A DNA stretch of 64,000 bases from Bacillota bacterium (lineage in GTDB: Bacteria; Bacillota; Clostridia; Lachnospirales; Lachnospiraceae). The stretch is from positions 1-64,000 of the forward strand of contig JAEWCQ010000046.1 of assembly GCA_023390555.1 (NCBI GenBank), given 5' to 3'. The notes under the pieces are model-generated. The model had not been told where the DNA came from. It was given only the letters and a program-made list of their open reading frames with translations, and did no database searches. The number at the start of each line of letters is the position of its first letter. Position 1 is the first letter of the stretch. A program made the position numbers and the translations under genes. Shown piece by piece: positions 43,651-52,081 of this stretch.

Positions 43651-45852
43651 ATGAGCGGGAATTTGGAATTACTGGCACCAGCGGGGAATTTGGAAATATG
43701 CAAGGCAGTGATCCGGGCAGGAGCGGATGCGGTCTATGTGGGCGGAAACCGGTTTGGTGCAAGGGCATATGCCGATAACTTTGGAGAAGCGGAATTGCTG
43801 GAAGCAATCGATTATGGGCACATTCACAACCGCAAGGTGTTTCTTGCAGTAAATACGCTGTTAAAAAATCAGGAATTAAAGCAGATGCTGTATTCCTATC
43901 TTCTTCCTTATTACAGAGCGGGAGTGGATGCAGTAATCGTGCAGGATTATGGTGTTATGCGTTTCGTGCGGGAGCATTTTCCGGGACTTCCGATCCATAC
44001 CAGTACACAGATGACTGTGACCGGGGTGGATGGAGCCAGACTGCTTTGGCAAAAGGGCGCGGAACGGATTGTCACTGCGCGTGAAATGTCACTGGAGGAA
44101 ATCCGTGTGATTCATGAAACAGTGGATGTGGAAATAGAAAGTTTTGTGCATGGTGCATTGTGCTATTGCTATTCCGGGCAGTGCCTGCTCAGCAGTATGA
44201 TCGGCGGAAGAAGCGGGAACCGGGGACGCTGTGCACAGCCCTGCCGTCTGCCGTTTTCCGTGCTGGATGAAAGGCAGCGGATATTGAACAATAAGAATCC
44301 CTATATTTTAAGCCTGAAAGATCTGAATACAATTGCATTTCTGCCGGAATTAGCGGAGAGTGGCATTGATTCTTTCAAGATAGAAGGCAGGATGAAGTCG
44401 GCGCAGTATGCGGCAGGCGTAGTATCCGTTTACCGCCATTATATGGACCGATATCTCGCATGTGGTGCCAAAGGATATCAAGTATCCGGAACGGATGCAA
44501 AAAAGCTGCTTGATTCTGGCAACCGGAATGGATTTACAGATGGTTATTACCATCAACGGAACGGAGCGGATATGCTGACCGGAGACACCTCTTCACACAG
44601 CAAAGCTTCCGATTCGAAGAGCACTGCATCCGTGGAGACGTATCTGAAAGACGAAATCAAAGAAAAGATTAATGGAAAGTTAAAGCTTTTCAAAGATGCC
44701 AATGCTATGATGCTGGTAACGGACGGTGTCTTTCAGGCAGAAGTAACGGGGGCCGTTGTGCAGCAGGCAAAGAGCCGGCCGATGATGCGCGAAAATGTAG
44801 AAGAGAAAATCCGGAAAACAGGAAATACACCGTTTGTTTTTGAACAGTTGGAAATCTGTATGGAGGATGATGTGTTTGTTCCGGTCGCAGAATTGAATCA
44901 TATGCGGCAGGAGGCACTGGAACAGCTGGAGCAGCTGCGTCTGGAAGTATTCCGCAGAAAGAACGGAGAATGTCTGCCGGAAGAATTCTCTTTTCGCAAA
45001 ACAGACGGTAATCCGTCGGTGCCGGAACTGATCGTTTCGACGGAATGCAGAACCGGGTTCGATGCCGCTTTGAAATGCAAGGCAGTAACAACCGTTTATC
45101 TGGATAGTTCCCTGTATACGAGGGAACATCTGCTGCGCGATTTGCAGGCAGACATCCGGTCATGCACGAATGCCGGGAAGAAAGTGTTTTACATTTTTCC
45201 GCCGGTATTTCGGAAAAACACCCGGGACTTTTACGCGACAGTCCTCGGTGAAATACGGAATCTGGAGTTAAACGGCTTTGTTGTAAAAAGTTATGATGAA
45301 CTGGGATTTTTCAAAAATGATTTTAGTGGTAAGAAAGAGCTTCGAATCGACCATAATATGTATACTTATTCGGATTATACAAAGGAATCATTTACACAGG
45401 ATGGTGTTTTCCGGGATACGGTTCCGCTCGAACTGAACCGGAAAGAAGTTGCGCATCGGAATAACCGGGACAGTGATTTTTTGGTCTATGGCTATCTGCC
45501 GCTGATGGTCAGCGCCGGATGCGTGCATAAAAACACGGCAGGCTGTGATAAAAGAGCGCAGACCTTGTATCTGCAGGATCGCTATGAAGTGAAATTTCCC
45601 GTGAAAAACAACTGCGGGGAATGTTATAATAGTATCTATAATGCAAAACCGCTCTTCCTGCTGCATCACGCAGCGGAGCTGAAAAAACTGACTGCGGGAG
45701 CATACCGAATTCATTTTGTGTTTGAAACCGCACAAGAGGCTGCGCATATCTTAGAGGCGTACCAGAGTGCCTTTTTACAACAGGAAGCAATTAACCCGGA
45801 GAATTATGTGCCGGATTATACAAATGGGCACTATAAACGTGGAGTAGAGTAA
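43651..45852 (+). CDS. U32 family peptidase-like protein
   Basis: The 733-residue protein has the U32 domain (ELLAPAGNLEICKAVIRAGADAVYVGG at the start, HTSTQMTVTGVDGARLL, and the signature ESFVHGALCYCYSGQCLLSS near residue 165, then RGRCAQPCRLPF). A long C-terminal region with the DUF3656-like part and a cysteine cluster (NCGECYN) follows. Several U32 proteins (RlhA, TrhP) are RNA hydroxylases rather than proteases and carry an iron-sulfur cluster; which this one is cannot be told. It starts a unit with the RodA-type gene two bases later. Confidence 0.9.
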   Translation: MSGNLELLAPAGNLEICKAVIRAGADAVYVGGNRFGARAYADNFGEAELLEAIDYGHIHNRKVFLAVNTLLKNQELKQMLYSYLLPYYRAGVDAVIVQDYGVMRFVREHFPGLPIHTSTQMTVTGVDGARLLWQKGAERIVTAREMSLEEIRVIHETVDVEIESFVHGALCYCYSGQCLLSSMIGGRSGNRGRCAQPCRLPFSVLDERQRILNNKNPYILSLKDLNTIAFLPELAESGIDSFKIEGRMKSAQYAAGVVSVYRHYMDRYLACGAKGYQVSGTDAKKLLDSGNRNGFTDGYYHQRNGADMLTGDTSSHSKASDSKSTASVETYLKDEIKEKINGKLKLFKDANAMMLVTDGVFQAEVTGAVVQQAKSRPMMRENVEEKIRKTGNTPFVFEQLEICMEDDVFVPVAELNHMRQEALEQLEQLRLEVFRRKNGECLPEEFSFRKTDGNPSVPELIVSTECRTGFDAALKCKAVTTVYLDSSLYTREHLLRDLQADIRSCTNAGKKVFYIFPPVFRKNTRDFYATVLGEIRNLELNGFVVKSYDELGFFKNDFSGKKELRIDHNMYTYSDYTKESFTQDGVFRDTVPLELNRKEVAHRNNRDSDFLVYGYLPLMVSAGCVHKNTAGCDKRAQTLYLQDRYEVKFPVKNNCGECYNSIYNAKPLFLLHHAAELKKLTAGAYRIHFVFETAQEAAHILEAYQSAFLQQEAINPENYVPDYTNGHYKRGVE

Positions 45853-45853
45853 T

Positions 45854-47290
45854 ATGACGAATCTGATTGTGGAATTATCGAAATACCTTATGATTATCCT
45901 GTTTGCAGGCTATACCTATGAGTGTTTTTCGGTATTGGGGAGAAGAAAATCAAAAGAAAAACAGGACCGGATTTTTTCGCGCCAGACAGCACTGATGTAT
46001 CTGCTTCATCTGAATGCATATCTGGTGATCTTTACGGTCAGACAGGAATTTGCCATTCTGTTGTTTTATGCGGCGCAGGTAATTTTAGTTGCAGTTGTGA
46101 TGAATGCCTACCGGGTTTTTTATCCGAAGTCATCCAGACTGGTCGTCAACAATATGTGTATGCTGCTTCTGATCGGCTTTATTATCCTGACTAGGCTCAC
46201 GGAAACAAAGGCGCTAAAGCAGTTTGTCATCGTTACGGCTTCTCTGATCGTAACGCTTGTGATTCCCGTAATTATACAGAAATTAAAATTTTTCCACCGC
46301 CTTACATGGCTGTATGCAGCCGTTGGAATCCTGCTGCTTGGTTTGGTAGCTGTGGCAGGTTCCACAAGTTACGGTGCAAAAATATCGTTTACCGTAGCTG
46401 GGATTACGGTTCAGCCGTCTGAATTTATCAAAATTCTGTTCGTGTTTTTTGTGGCATCCAGACTGAGCGTATCCACGGAATTCCGAAGTCTCGTGGTCAC
46501 TACGGCGGTGGCGGCTCTTCATATTGTGATACTGGTGGTATCCAAAGACCTCGGAGGAGCACTGATCTTTTTTATCGTTTATATGGTAATGATCTATGTG
46601 GCAACCAAAAAAGTAACTTATTTCCTGAGCGGTCTGCTATGCGGGAGCGCAGCTGCAGTCGTTGCCTATAAGCTGTTTCGCCATGTGCGGGTCCGTGTAC
46701 TTGCATGGAAAGCACCGCTGAGTGTCATCGACAATGAGGGATATCAGATCTGTCAGTCCCTGTTTGCAATTGGAACCGGCGGATTTTTCGGACTCGGTCT
46801 TTATCAGGGAATGCCGGATAAGATACCGGTTGTGGAGCAGGACTTTGTATTTGCTGCAATCTCGGAAGAGTTGGGCGGTATCTTTGCGCTCTGTCTGATT
46901 CTGGTCTGTGCAAGCTGCTTTTTGATGTTTTTAAATATTGCCATGCAGATCAAAAATATGTTTTATAAGCTGGTGGCACTTGGGCTTGGTACGGTATATG
47001 GTTTTCAAGTATTTCTTACCATAGGAGGCGTAACGAAATTTATTCCTTCCACCGGTGTGACACTGCCACTCGTCAGCTATGGCGGAAGTTCTGTTTTGAG
47101 CACACTGATTTTGTTTGGAATTATCCAGGGATTGTATATTTTGCGTGAAGATGAGGGAAAGGTATATGAAAAAAAATCCGGAAGAGATCGAACTGGAAAA
47201 GATCGACATAACAGGGATCCTAAAAGAGGAGAAGCCCAAAAAAAGAAAAAAGAAACAGGATTCGACACGCGGTTCGAAAAACTCGATTAA
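45854..47290 (+). CDS. SEDS-family peptidoglycan glycosyltransferase (RodA/FtsW type)
   Basis: The 478-residue membrane protein has the SEDS signatures GITVQPSEFIKILFVFF, SKDLGGALIFF, SLFAIGTGGFFGLGL, VEQDFVFAAISEELG and PLVSYGGSSVLSTL. About 130 residues with four extra hydrophobic segments precede the core, as in the actinobacterial RodA that pairs with PbpA. It polymerises lipid II with its partner PBP, encoded next. Its Lys/Arg-rich C-terminal tail of about 40 residues is encoded in a region that overlaps the PBP gene by 125 bases in another frame. Confidence 0.9.
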   Translation: MTNLIVELSKYLMIILFAGYTYECFSVLGRRKSKEKQDRIFSRQTALMYLLHLNAYLVIFTVRQEFAILLFYAAQVILVAVVMNAYRVFYPKSSRLVVNNMCMLLLIGFIILTRLTETKALKQFVIVTASLIVTLVIPVIIQKLKFFHRLTWLYAAVGILLLGLVAVAGSTSYGAKISFTVAGITVQPSEFIKILFVFFVASRLSVSTEFRSLVVTTAVAALHIVILVVSKDLGGALIFFIVYMVMIYVATKKVTYFLSGLLCGSAAAVVAYKLFRHVRVRVLAWKAPLSVIDNEGYQICQSLFAIGTGGFFGLGLYQGMPDKIPVVEQDFVFAAISEELGGIFALCLILVCASCFLMFLNIAMQIKNMFYKLVALGLGTVYGFQVFLTIGGVTKFIPSTGVTLPLVSYGGSSVLSTLILFGIIQGLYILREDEGKVYEKKSGRDRTGKDRHNRDPKRGEAQKKKKETGFDTRFEKLD

Positions 47291-48695
47291 CAATCGGGAA
47301 TTTGCGGTCGTGACCTACCTGTTTCTTACAATCTTCATCTGCCTGATGGGGTATATGGTCTATTTTCAGGTCGCACGGAGTGAGGATTTTATCAACAGTC
47401 CGTACAATACCAGACAGGACAGTTTCGCTACGCGTATCGTAAGAGGTGAGATCCGTTCAGCAGACGGGAAGATACTGGCGCAGACAAATACGGATGCCGA
47501 TGGAACTGAAACAAGGTACTATCCGTATTCTAATCTGTACGCACACGTTGTCGGTTTTGCAAGCAACGGGAAATCAGGCATTGAATCCATGATGAATTTC
47601 AATCTTCTGCGTTCTCATACCTTTATTCTGGAGCGTGTCATCAATGAAATCAAAGGGGAAAAAAGCGTTGGTGACAATGTGATTACAACGCTGAATTCGA
47701 CACTGCAGGAAACTGCTTACAATGCACTCGGAGATTATGACGGGGCAGTCATTGTCATGGAGCCCTCTACCGGAAAGATTCTTGCCATGGTATCCAAGCC
47801 AGATTTTGATCCGAACACGATAGCGGCAAACTGGGACAGCATTACATCGGAGGATTCCACGGAATCGGTTCTTTTGAACCGTGCTACGCAGGGATTGTAT
47901 CCACCAGGCTCCACCTTCAAGATTCTAACGACATTGGAATACATGCGGGAGAATCCCGATTATACCTCTTTTACCTATGATTGCACCGGAAGCACAACGG
48001 TGGATGATACGACGATTCACTGTTATGGGAATGAGGCACATGGGCAGCAGGATCTGAAAACAGCATTTGCAAATTCCTGTAATTCGGCCTATGCAACGAT
48101 TGGACTGACGCTGGATAAGACGCAGTTTTCCAAGCTGTGCAGCAGCCTGCTGTTTAATCAGACACTTCCGGGGAATTTTGCAACCGGGAAGAGCAGTTTT
48201 TCACTTACCGAGGATTCTTCCAACGGACTTGTCATGCAGACTTCGATCGGACAGGGGGAAACACTTGTGACACCGCTTCATATGGCACTGATCACCAGTG
48301 CAATTGCCAATAACGGGGTTCTGATGAAGCCGTATGTTGTGGATCATACGGAAAATGAGGCGGGCGTTGTCGTAAAGAGCTATGAACCGGCTGTCTACGA
48401 TGCAGAATTTTTAAGTGCGGATGAAACCGCAGTTTTGCAGGAATATATGGCATACGTCGTGACAAATGGAACTGGAGCAAAATTGAACGGTGCGAGCTAT
48501 ACGGCAGCCGGAAAGACCGGCTCGGCGGAATTTTCCAACGATAAGAGCCAGAGCCATTCCTGGTTCGTTGGCTATGCACACCGGGATGACAAGACAGATA
48601 TCGCAGTGACAGTCATTGCGGAAGGTGCCGGAACGGGCAGTACCTTTGCGGTTCCAGTTGCAAAGCAGATCTTTGATGCGTATTACGGTGATTAA
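47166..48695 (+). CDS. Class B penicillin-binding protein (PbpA/PBP2-like transpeptidase)
   Basis: The 509-residue protein has a charged cytoplasmic N-terminus, one membrane helix (about residues 45-67), a short linker domain, and a transpeptidase domain with S-T-F-K (in YPPGSTFKIL), S-C-N and K-T-G (AAGKTGSAEF). The pedestal domain is small, as in PbpA of Actinobacteria. It cross-links peptidoglycan together with the SEDS protein encoded upstream. The ATG at 47166 follows GAGGGAAAGG. A Nudix gene with its own promoter follows. Confidence 0.93.
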   Translation: MKKNPEEIELEKIDITGILKEEKPKKRKKKQDSTRGSKNSINNREFAVVTYLFLTIFICLMGYMVYFQVARSEDFINSPYNTRQDSFATRIVRGEIRSADGKILAQTNTDADGTETRYYPYSNLYAHVVGFASNGKSGIESMMNFNLLRSHTFILERVINEIKGEKSVGDNVITTLNSTLQETAYNALGDYDGAVIVMEPSTGKILAMVSKPDFDPNTIAANWDSITSEDSTESVLLNRATQGLYPPGSTFKILTTLEYMRENPDYTSFTYDCTGSTTVDDTTIHCYGNEAHGQQDLKTAFANSCNSAYATIGLTLDKTQFSKLCSSLLFNQTLPGNFATGKSSFSLTEDSSNGLVMQTSIGQGETLVTPLHMALITSAIANNGVLMKPYVVDHTENEAGVVVKSYEPAVYDAEFLSADETAVLQEYMAYVVTNGTGAKLNGASYTAAGKTGSAEFSNDKSQSHSWFVGYAHRDDKTDIAVTVIAEGAGTGSTFAVPVAKQIFDAYYGD

Positions 48696-48708
48696 TTTTG
48701 CCGGCTCC

Positions 48709-48737
48709 TTGCAAGATGATAGAAAAAGGGGTATACT
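48709..48737 (+). promoter_or_regulatory. Candidate sigma-A promoter of the Nudix gene
   Basis: TTGCAA and TATACT are separated by 17 bases, 45 bases before the start codon. Confidence 0.7.
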
Positions 48738-48781
48738 GTTTTTAGTTTGAGATGAAAAGAACCACAGCAGGAGGTATTGCA

Positions 48782-49234
48782 ATGATCGAAGCAACAAGTT
48801 GTGGTGGTGTGGTAATATTTCGGGGTAAGATTTTGGTCCTTTACAAGAACTATAAAAATAAATACGAAGGCTGGGTTTTGCCGAAAGGAACGGTAGAGCC
48901 CGGAGAAGAGTATAAGGATACGGCAATAAGAGAGGTATTGGAAGAAACCGGGGCGAGCGCCTCTATCATCAAGTATATTGGGAAGAGTCAGTATACGTTT
49001 ACAGTGCCGGAAGACTCTGTGGAAAAGCAGGTGCATTGGTATCTTATGATGGCGGACAGTTATTACAGCAAACCACAAAAAGAAGAATTCTTTTTTGATT
49101 CAGGATTCTACAAATATCACGAAGCATATCATATGCTGAAATTTGCGAATGAAAAACAGATTTTAGATAAAGCTTATAATGAATATCTGGATCTGAAGAA
49201 GAGTAATCTCTGGGGAACACACAAATATTACTAA
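48782..49234 (+). CDS. Nudix hydrolase
   Basis: The 150-residue protein has a full Nudix box, GTVEPGEEYKDTAIREVLEETG, at about residues 40-61, with all catalytic glutamates. The N-terminal ATSCGGVVIFRGKILVL and C-terminal W-rich parts recall the diadenosine polyphosphate hydrolase group, but the substrate is not certain. The ATG at 48782 has AGGAGG upstream. A small gene of unknown function follows 43 bases later. Confidence 0.9.
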   Translation: MIEATSCGGVVIFRGKILVLYKNYKNKYEGWVLPKGTVEPGEEYKDTAIREVLEETGASASIIKYIGKSQYTFTVPEDSVEKQVHWYLMMADSYYSKPQKEEFFFDSGFYKYHEAYHMLKFANEKQILDKAYNEYLDLKKSNLWGTHKYY

Positions 49235-49277
49235 GGCAGCCGTAGAGACTGCTTTTTTCACACAGGTGAGGTATCTG

Positions 49278-49613
49278 ATGAAGTGGTATAGGGATTTGTA
49301 CGTTGGAGAAAGCATCGCAGATCAGACAGAAAAGGTAAAATGGAAAATTCGGCGGGGAATCGGGCAGTTGCATATTTATGTGATTGCCCCTGCGTCGAAT
49401 CCGCAAAATCTGCTGGATATCATACCGGCAAGAGAACTGCTGCAGAAATATTACCCCAAAAAAGAGATGTATGTGATTGGTCTTGCAAAGGGCAGAGCAG
49501 AAGCGGAACAGGTCGCGGCGGAACTGATTACCGCCGTGTATGCAGAAACAGGCGGATTTGACATTCGAACGTATCTGAAAATAGGACATGATCTTTCAGG
49601 GAGTGCCATATGA
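49278..49613 (+). CDS. Conserved-looking protein of unknown function
   Basis: I do not recognise this 111-residue protein. It seems soluble, with an α/β pattern: a basic KVKWKIRRGIGQLHIYVIA strand segment, then alternating helices (NLLDIIPARELLQKYY and AEAEQVAAELITAVYAETGG). The ATG at 49278 follows GGTGAGG. Its stop overlaps the start of the DUF2953 gene (ATGA), which argues that it is a true gene translated together with the DUF2953-ytfJ pair. Confidence 0.78.
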   Translation: MKWYRDLYVGESIADQTEKVKWKIRRGIGQLHIYVIAPASNPQNLLDIIPARELLQKYYPKKEMYVIGLAKGRAEAEQVAAELITAVYAETGGFDIRTYLKIGHDLSGSAI

Positions 49614-50566
49614 GCGTTTTAGTGGCAATATTAAAAATAATTGGGATTATTTTACTGGCTGTCATCGGTCTGATCCTTTTATTGTTGCTGGCAGTCCTGT
49701 TTGTGCCGGTACGTTATCGGGTCGATGGAGAATATGAGAAAAATCTCCGGGTAGAGGCAAAGGCAGGTTGGCTTTTTCACCTGATATACTTTCATTTTTC
49801 AATGCTGAACATGGAAAAAGAGGGCATACTGCGTATTGCAGGGATCCCCGTTTTACGGATTCCGATTGTTGAAAAGACGAAAAAACCAAAATCGTCCCGC
49901 AGAAAACGAAAGAAATCAGGAAAATCAGTAAAATCAGTAAAAAAAGAGAAGACTGGAACCAGACAAGTACACCAGGAAGCTTCCGCTGAAGAAGAAAGAA
50001 TAGAAAAAACGGAGAATGGATCAGAGAAGAAGATAGACCAGAAATTTGAGAATAAAATGTTAAGAGATGATTCTCCGGTCATATACGAATCCGATCATGC
50101 AGGCAAGAAAAGAAAAAAATTTTTCCCTTTTGAACGGATTCGGAAGTTCTTTCATGAGATTAAGCAGTGGTTCCTGCACTTGTTGGAACGAATAAAGCTT
50201 GCTTTATCGAAAATACAGGACATAAAAAGTGTGTGGTTGGACGAAAATAATAAAAAGAGTACGGGACTGGTGCTCACGGAAATGAAATATTTATTACTGC
50301 ATTACGGTCCGACAAAAATCAGGGCAGAAGTTCAGTTCAGTGCCGGTGACCCGGCATTAACCGGTCAAATATTGGGTGGCTTGAGTATGATTCCGTTTCT
50401 TTATCGGAAAAAGGTACAGATTCTGCCTGATTTTGTATCGGAGGAAGTTTATCTGAACGGGCATGGGACAGCAAGAGGACATATCCGAATGTTCCGGCTT
50501 CTGTATTCGCTGTATCATTTATGGAAAGATGAGAATGTCAAAAACTGGATAAAAGAAAACAGATAA
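49610..50566 (+). CDS. DUF2953 domain membrane protein
   Basis: The 318-residue protein has an N-terminal membrane helix (about residues 4-30), the start of DUF2953 (FVPVRYRVDGEYE, AKAGWLFHLIYFHF), a long very charged Lys/Glu-rich insert (about residues 88-185), and the C-terminal DUF2953 part (KIRAEVQFSAGDPALTGQILGGL). The Bacillus homologue YtfI precedes the sporulation gene ytfJ as here. The function is not known; a forespore role is inferred from context only. Confidence 0.85.
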   Translation: MSVLVAILKIIGIILLAVIGLILLLLLAVLFVPVRYRVDGEYEKNLRVEAKAGWLFHLIYFHFSMLNMEKEGILRIAGIPVLRIPIVEKTKKPKSSRRKRKKSGKSVKSVKKEKTGTRQVHQEASAEEERIEKTENGSEKKIDQKFENKMLRDDSPVIYESDHAGKKRKKFFPFERIRKFFHEIKQWFLHLLERIKLALSKIQDIKSVWLDENNKKSTGLVLTEMKYLLLHYGPTKIRAEVQFSAGDPALTGQILGGLSMIPFLYRKKVQILPDFVSEEVYLNGHGTARGHIRMFRLLYSLYHLWKDENVKNWIKENR

Positions 50567-50583
50567 TCAAGGAGGGTATTAAA

Positions 50584-51015
50584 ATGGCAGAAAATAATTT
50601 TAGTTCAACAGTACAGTCTTTGTTCAAGGGAATGGATAACTTTATCACTACAAAGACCGTCGTAGGAGATGCCGTTCATATTGGAGATACGATTATACTT
50701 CCGCTGGTGGATGTCTCCTTTGGCGTTGGAGCAGGAGCATTCGAACGCGATAAGAAAAATAATGCTGGTGGTGCACTGGGCGGAAGAATCACGCCAAGTG
50801 CCGTTCTGGTCATTCAGGACGGAAAGACCAAACTTGTGAATGTAAAAAATCAGGATGGAATGACAAAGCTGTTGGATATGGTTCCTGATTTTGTAAGTAA
50901 GTTTACCAGTAAGAACAGCAAGTCAGAAGGCTCAAAAGAGGATAAGGAAGCAAGAGAGAAGGCATCCGGAGAGATGAAAGATATTCTTTCGGAAGCTTCT
51001 TCGAAAGAGGAATAA
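50584..51015 (+). CDS. ytfJ: Sporulation protein YtfJ (GerW family)
   Basis: The 143-residue protein matches GerW/YtfJ: VVGDAVHIGDTIILPLVDVSFGVGAGAFE, the Gly-rich GGALGGRITPSAVLVI, and KLLDMVPDF. The Bacillus homologue is made in the forespore and is needed for normal lysozyme-type germination responses. The start follows AAGGAGGG. An acidic-basic tail of about 35 residues ends the protein. It supports a spore-forming host. Confidence 0.93.
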   Translation: MAENNFSSTVQSLFKGMDNFITTKTVVGDAVHIGDTIILPLVDVSFGVGAGAFERDKKNNAGGALGGRITPSAVLVIQDGKTKLVNVKNQDGMTKLLDMVPDFVSKFTSKNSKSEGSKEDKEAREKASGEMKDILSEASSKEE

Positions 51016-51040
51016 TGCGATTTTGGTGTAATATCTATCA

Positions 51041-51075
51041 TAAAAAGCATATATTATAGTAATATATGCTTTTTT
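51041..51075 (+). terminator. Rho-independent terminator after ytfJ
   Basis: AAAAAGCATATATTA and TAATATATGCTTTTTT form a perfect stem of about 15 bases with a three-base loop. The next small gene starts 12 bases later, so readthrough or a promoter inside the stem would be needed for its expression. Confidence 0.9.
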
Positions 51076-51086
51076 GGTGTGATAAA

Positions 51087-51227
51087 ATGAAAAGAGTGAT
51101 TGGCTATTCGCTGTTTCTAATCGGACTGGGAATTCTTTTGGCACTTATCATACCAGGAAAATTCCTTGAAATTGTTATCAGTCTGGTGCTCCTGATTATC
51201 GGATATAATCTGTTCTGTTCGTGTTGA
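51087..51227 (+). CDS. Tiny two-helix membrane protein
   Basis: The 46-residue open frame starts MKRVIGYSLFLIGLGILLAL and ends IGYNLFCSC. It has two hydrophobic helices (about residues 4-22 and 27-42) joined by a Pro-Gly turn and ends in a Cys pair. It resembles short Clostridia proteins that end in GYNLFCC, from memory; no function is known to me. The ribosome binding site (GGTGTGATAAA) is weak. It lies between a strong terminator and the rpmB terminator. Confidence 0.65.
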   Translation: MKRVIGYSLFLIGLGILLALIIPGKFLEIVISLVLLIIGYNLFCSC

Positions 51228-51253
51228 AAGAGAGGCCGAAAGCTTTCAGGACG

Positions 51254-51287
51254 AAAAAAGAACTGTCATGATGACAGTTCTTTTTAA
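51254..51287. terminator. Bidirectional terminator next to rpmB
   Basis: AAAAGAACTGTCA and TGACAGTTCTTTT form a near-perfect stem of about 13 bases with T-runs on both strands. It closes rpmB on the minus strand and the tiny membrane gene on the plus strand. Confidence 0.9.
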
Positions 51288-51290
51288 ATG

Positions 51291-51476
51291 CTAAGCTCTT
51301 TCAACTTTTCCTGATCTTAAGCAGGATGCACAAACATACAGTTTTTTCGGTGTTCCGTTAACTTTACATTTCACAGATTTGATGTTGGATTTCCACATTC
51401 TATTCGATCTTCTATGAGAATGGCTCACATTGTTACCGAAATGAGCACCTTTTCCGCAAATTGCACATTTTGCCAT
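51291..51476 (-). CDS. rpmB: 50S ribosomal protein L28
   Basis: The 61-residue protein is bacterial L28 of the zinc-binding type, with CAICGKGAHFGNNVSHSHRRS at the start and CASCLRSGKV at the end; the two CxxC pairs bind zinc. It is a structural protein of the large subunit. Start follows TTAGGGAGGTG. It is divergent from asp23-fakA-recG, as in other Firmicutes. Confidence 0.97.
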   Translation of the reverse strand: MAKCAICGKGAHFGNNVSHSHRRSNRMWKSNIKSVKCKVNGTPKKLYVCASCLRSGKVERA

Positions 51477-51532
51477 AATAGCACCTCCCTAAGTTTACTA
51501 AGCCCATATCCTGACAGGCTCATAACAATGAT

Positions 51533-51561
51533 ATTCTAACAGATACGATTATGGATTGCAA
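51533..51561 (-). promoter_or_regulatory. Sigma-A promoter of rpmB
   Basis: On the minus strand TTGCAA and TAGAAT are separated by 17 bases, about 60 bases before the rpmB start. Confidence 0.7.
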
Positions 51562-51599
51562 GAAAAAAATTGAATTTTTCTAAAATAACGAAAATATAG

Positions 51600-51628
51600 T
51601 TTCATTTTTTATTAAAAGAGGTTATAAT
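51600..51628 (+). promoter_or_regulatory. Candidate promoter of asp23-fakA-recG
   Basis: A perfect TATAAT at 51623-51628 lies 17 bases after a poor -35 (TTTCAT), in AT-rich sequence. The leader to asp23 is about 75 bases. Confidence 0.6.
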
Positions 51629-51707
51629 ATTATTCATGTCGGGACGCAGTATGCGTTTTTACATATGATTATGAGTTCTATCTATTAAAATATTGGAGGT
51701 TTATAGA

Positions 51708-52067
51708 ATGAAAGGACGAATGGATACCGCATTGGGAAATGTAGTCATTGATAATGAAGTAGTTGCCACTTATGCTGGTTCTGTTGCAGTTGAATGTTTC
51801 GGTATTGTTGGAATGGCTGCCGTTAACATGAAGGATGGTCTGGTAAAATTACTGAAAAGAGACTATCTGACCCATGGAATAAATGTAAATGTAGATGAAA
51901 ACAATAAGATTACCATTGATTTTCATGTGATTGTTTCCTATGGCGTCAGCATTGAGACTGTATCTGACAATCTGATCAGCACGGTAAAATATAAAGTCGA
52001 AGAGTTTACTGGTATGGAAATCGAAAAAATCAACATTTTTGTTGAAGGCGTCAGAGTCATTGATTAA
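51708..52067 (+). CDS. Asp23/Gls24 family protein (YloU-like)
   Basis: The 119-residue protein is a plain Asp23/Gls24 domain (DTALGNVVIDNEVVATYAGSVAVE, FHVIVSYGVSIETVSDNL, INIFVEGVRVID). Members are linked to cell envelope stress; the Bacillus YloU stands beside YloV as here. The ATG at 51708 follows TTGGAGGT. It precedes fakA by 14 bases. Confidence 0.93.
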   Translation: MKGRMDTALGNVVIDNEVVATYAGSVAVECFGIVGMAAVNMKDGLVKLLKRDYLTHGINVNVDENNKITIDFHVIVSYGVSIETVSDNLISTVKYKVEEFTGMEIEKINIFVEGVRVID

Positions 52068-52081
52068 GGAGGACATGGAAA

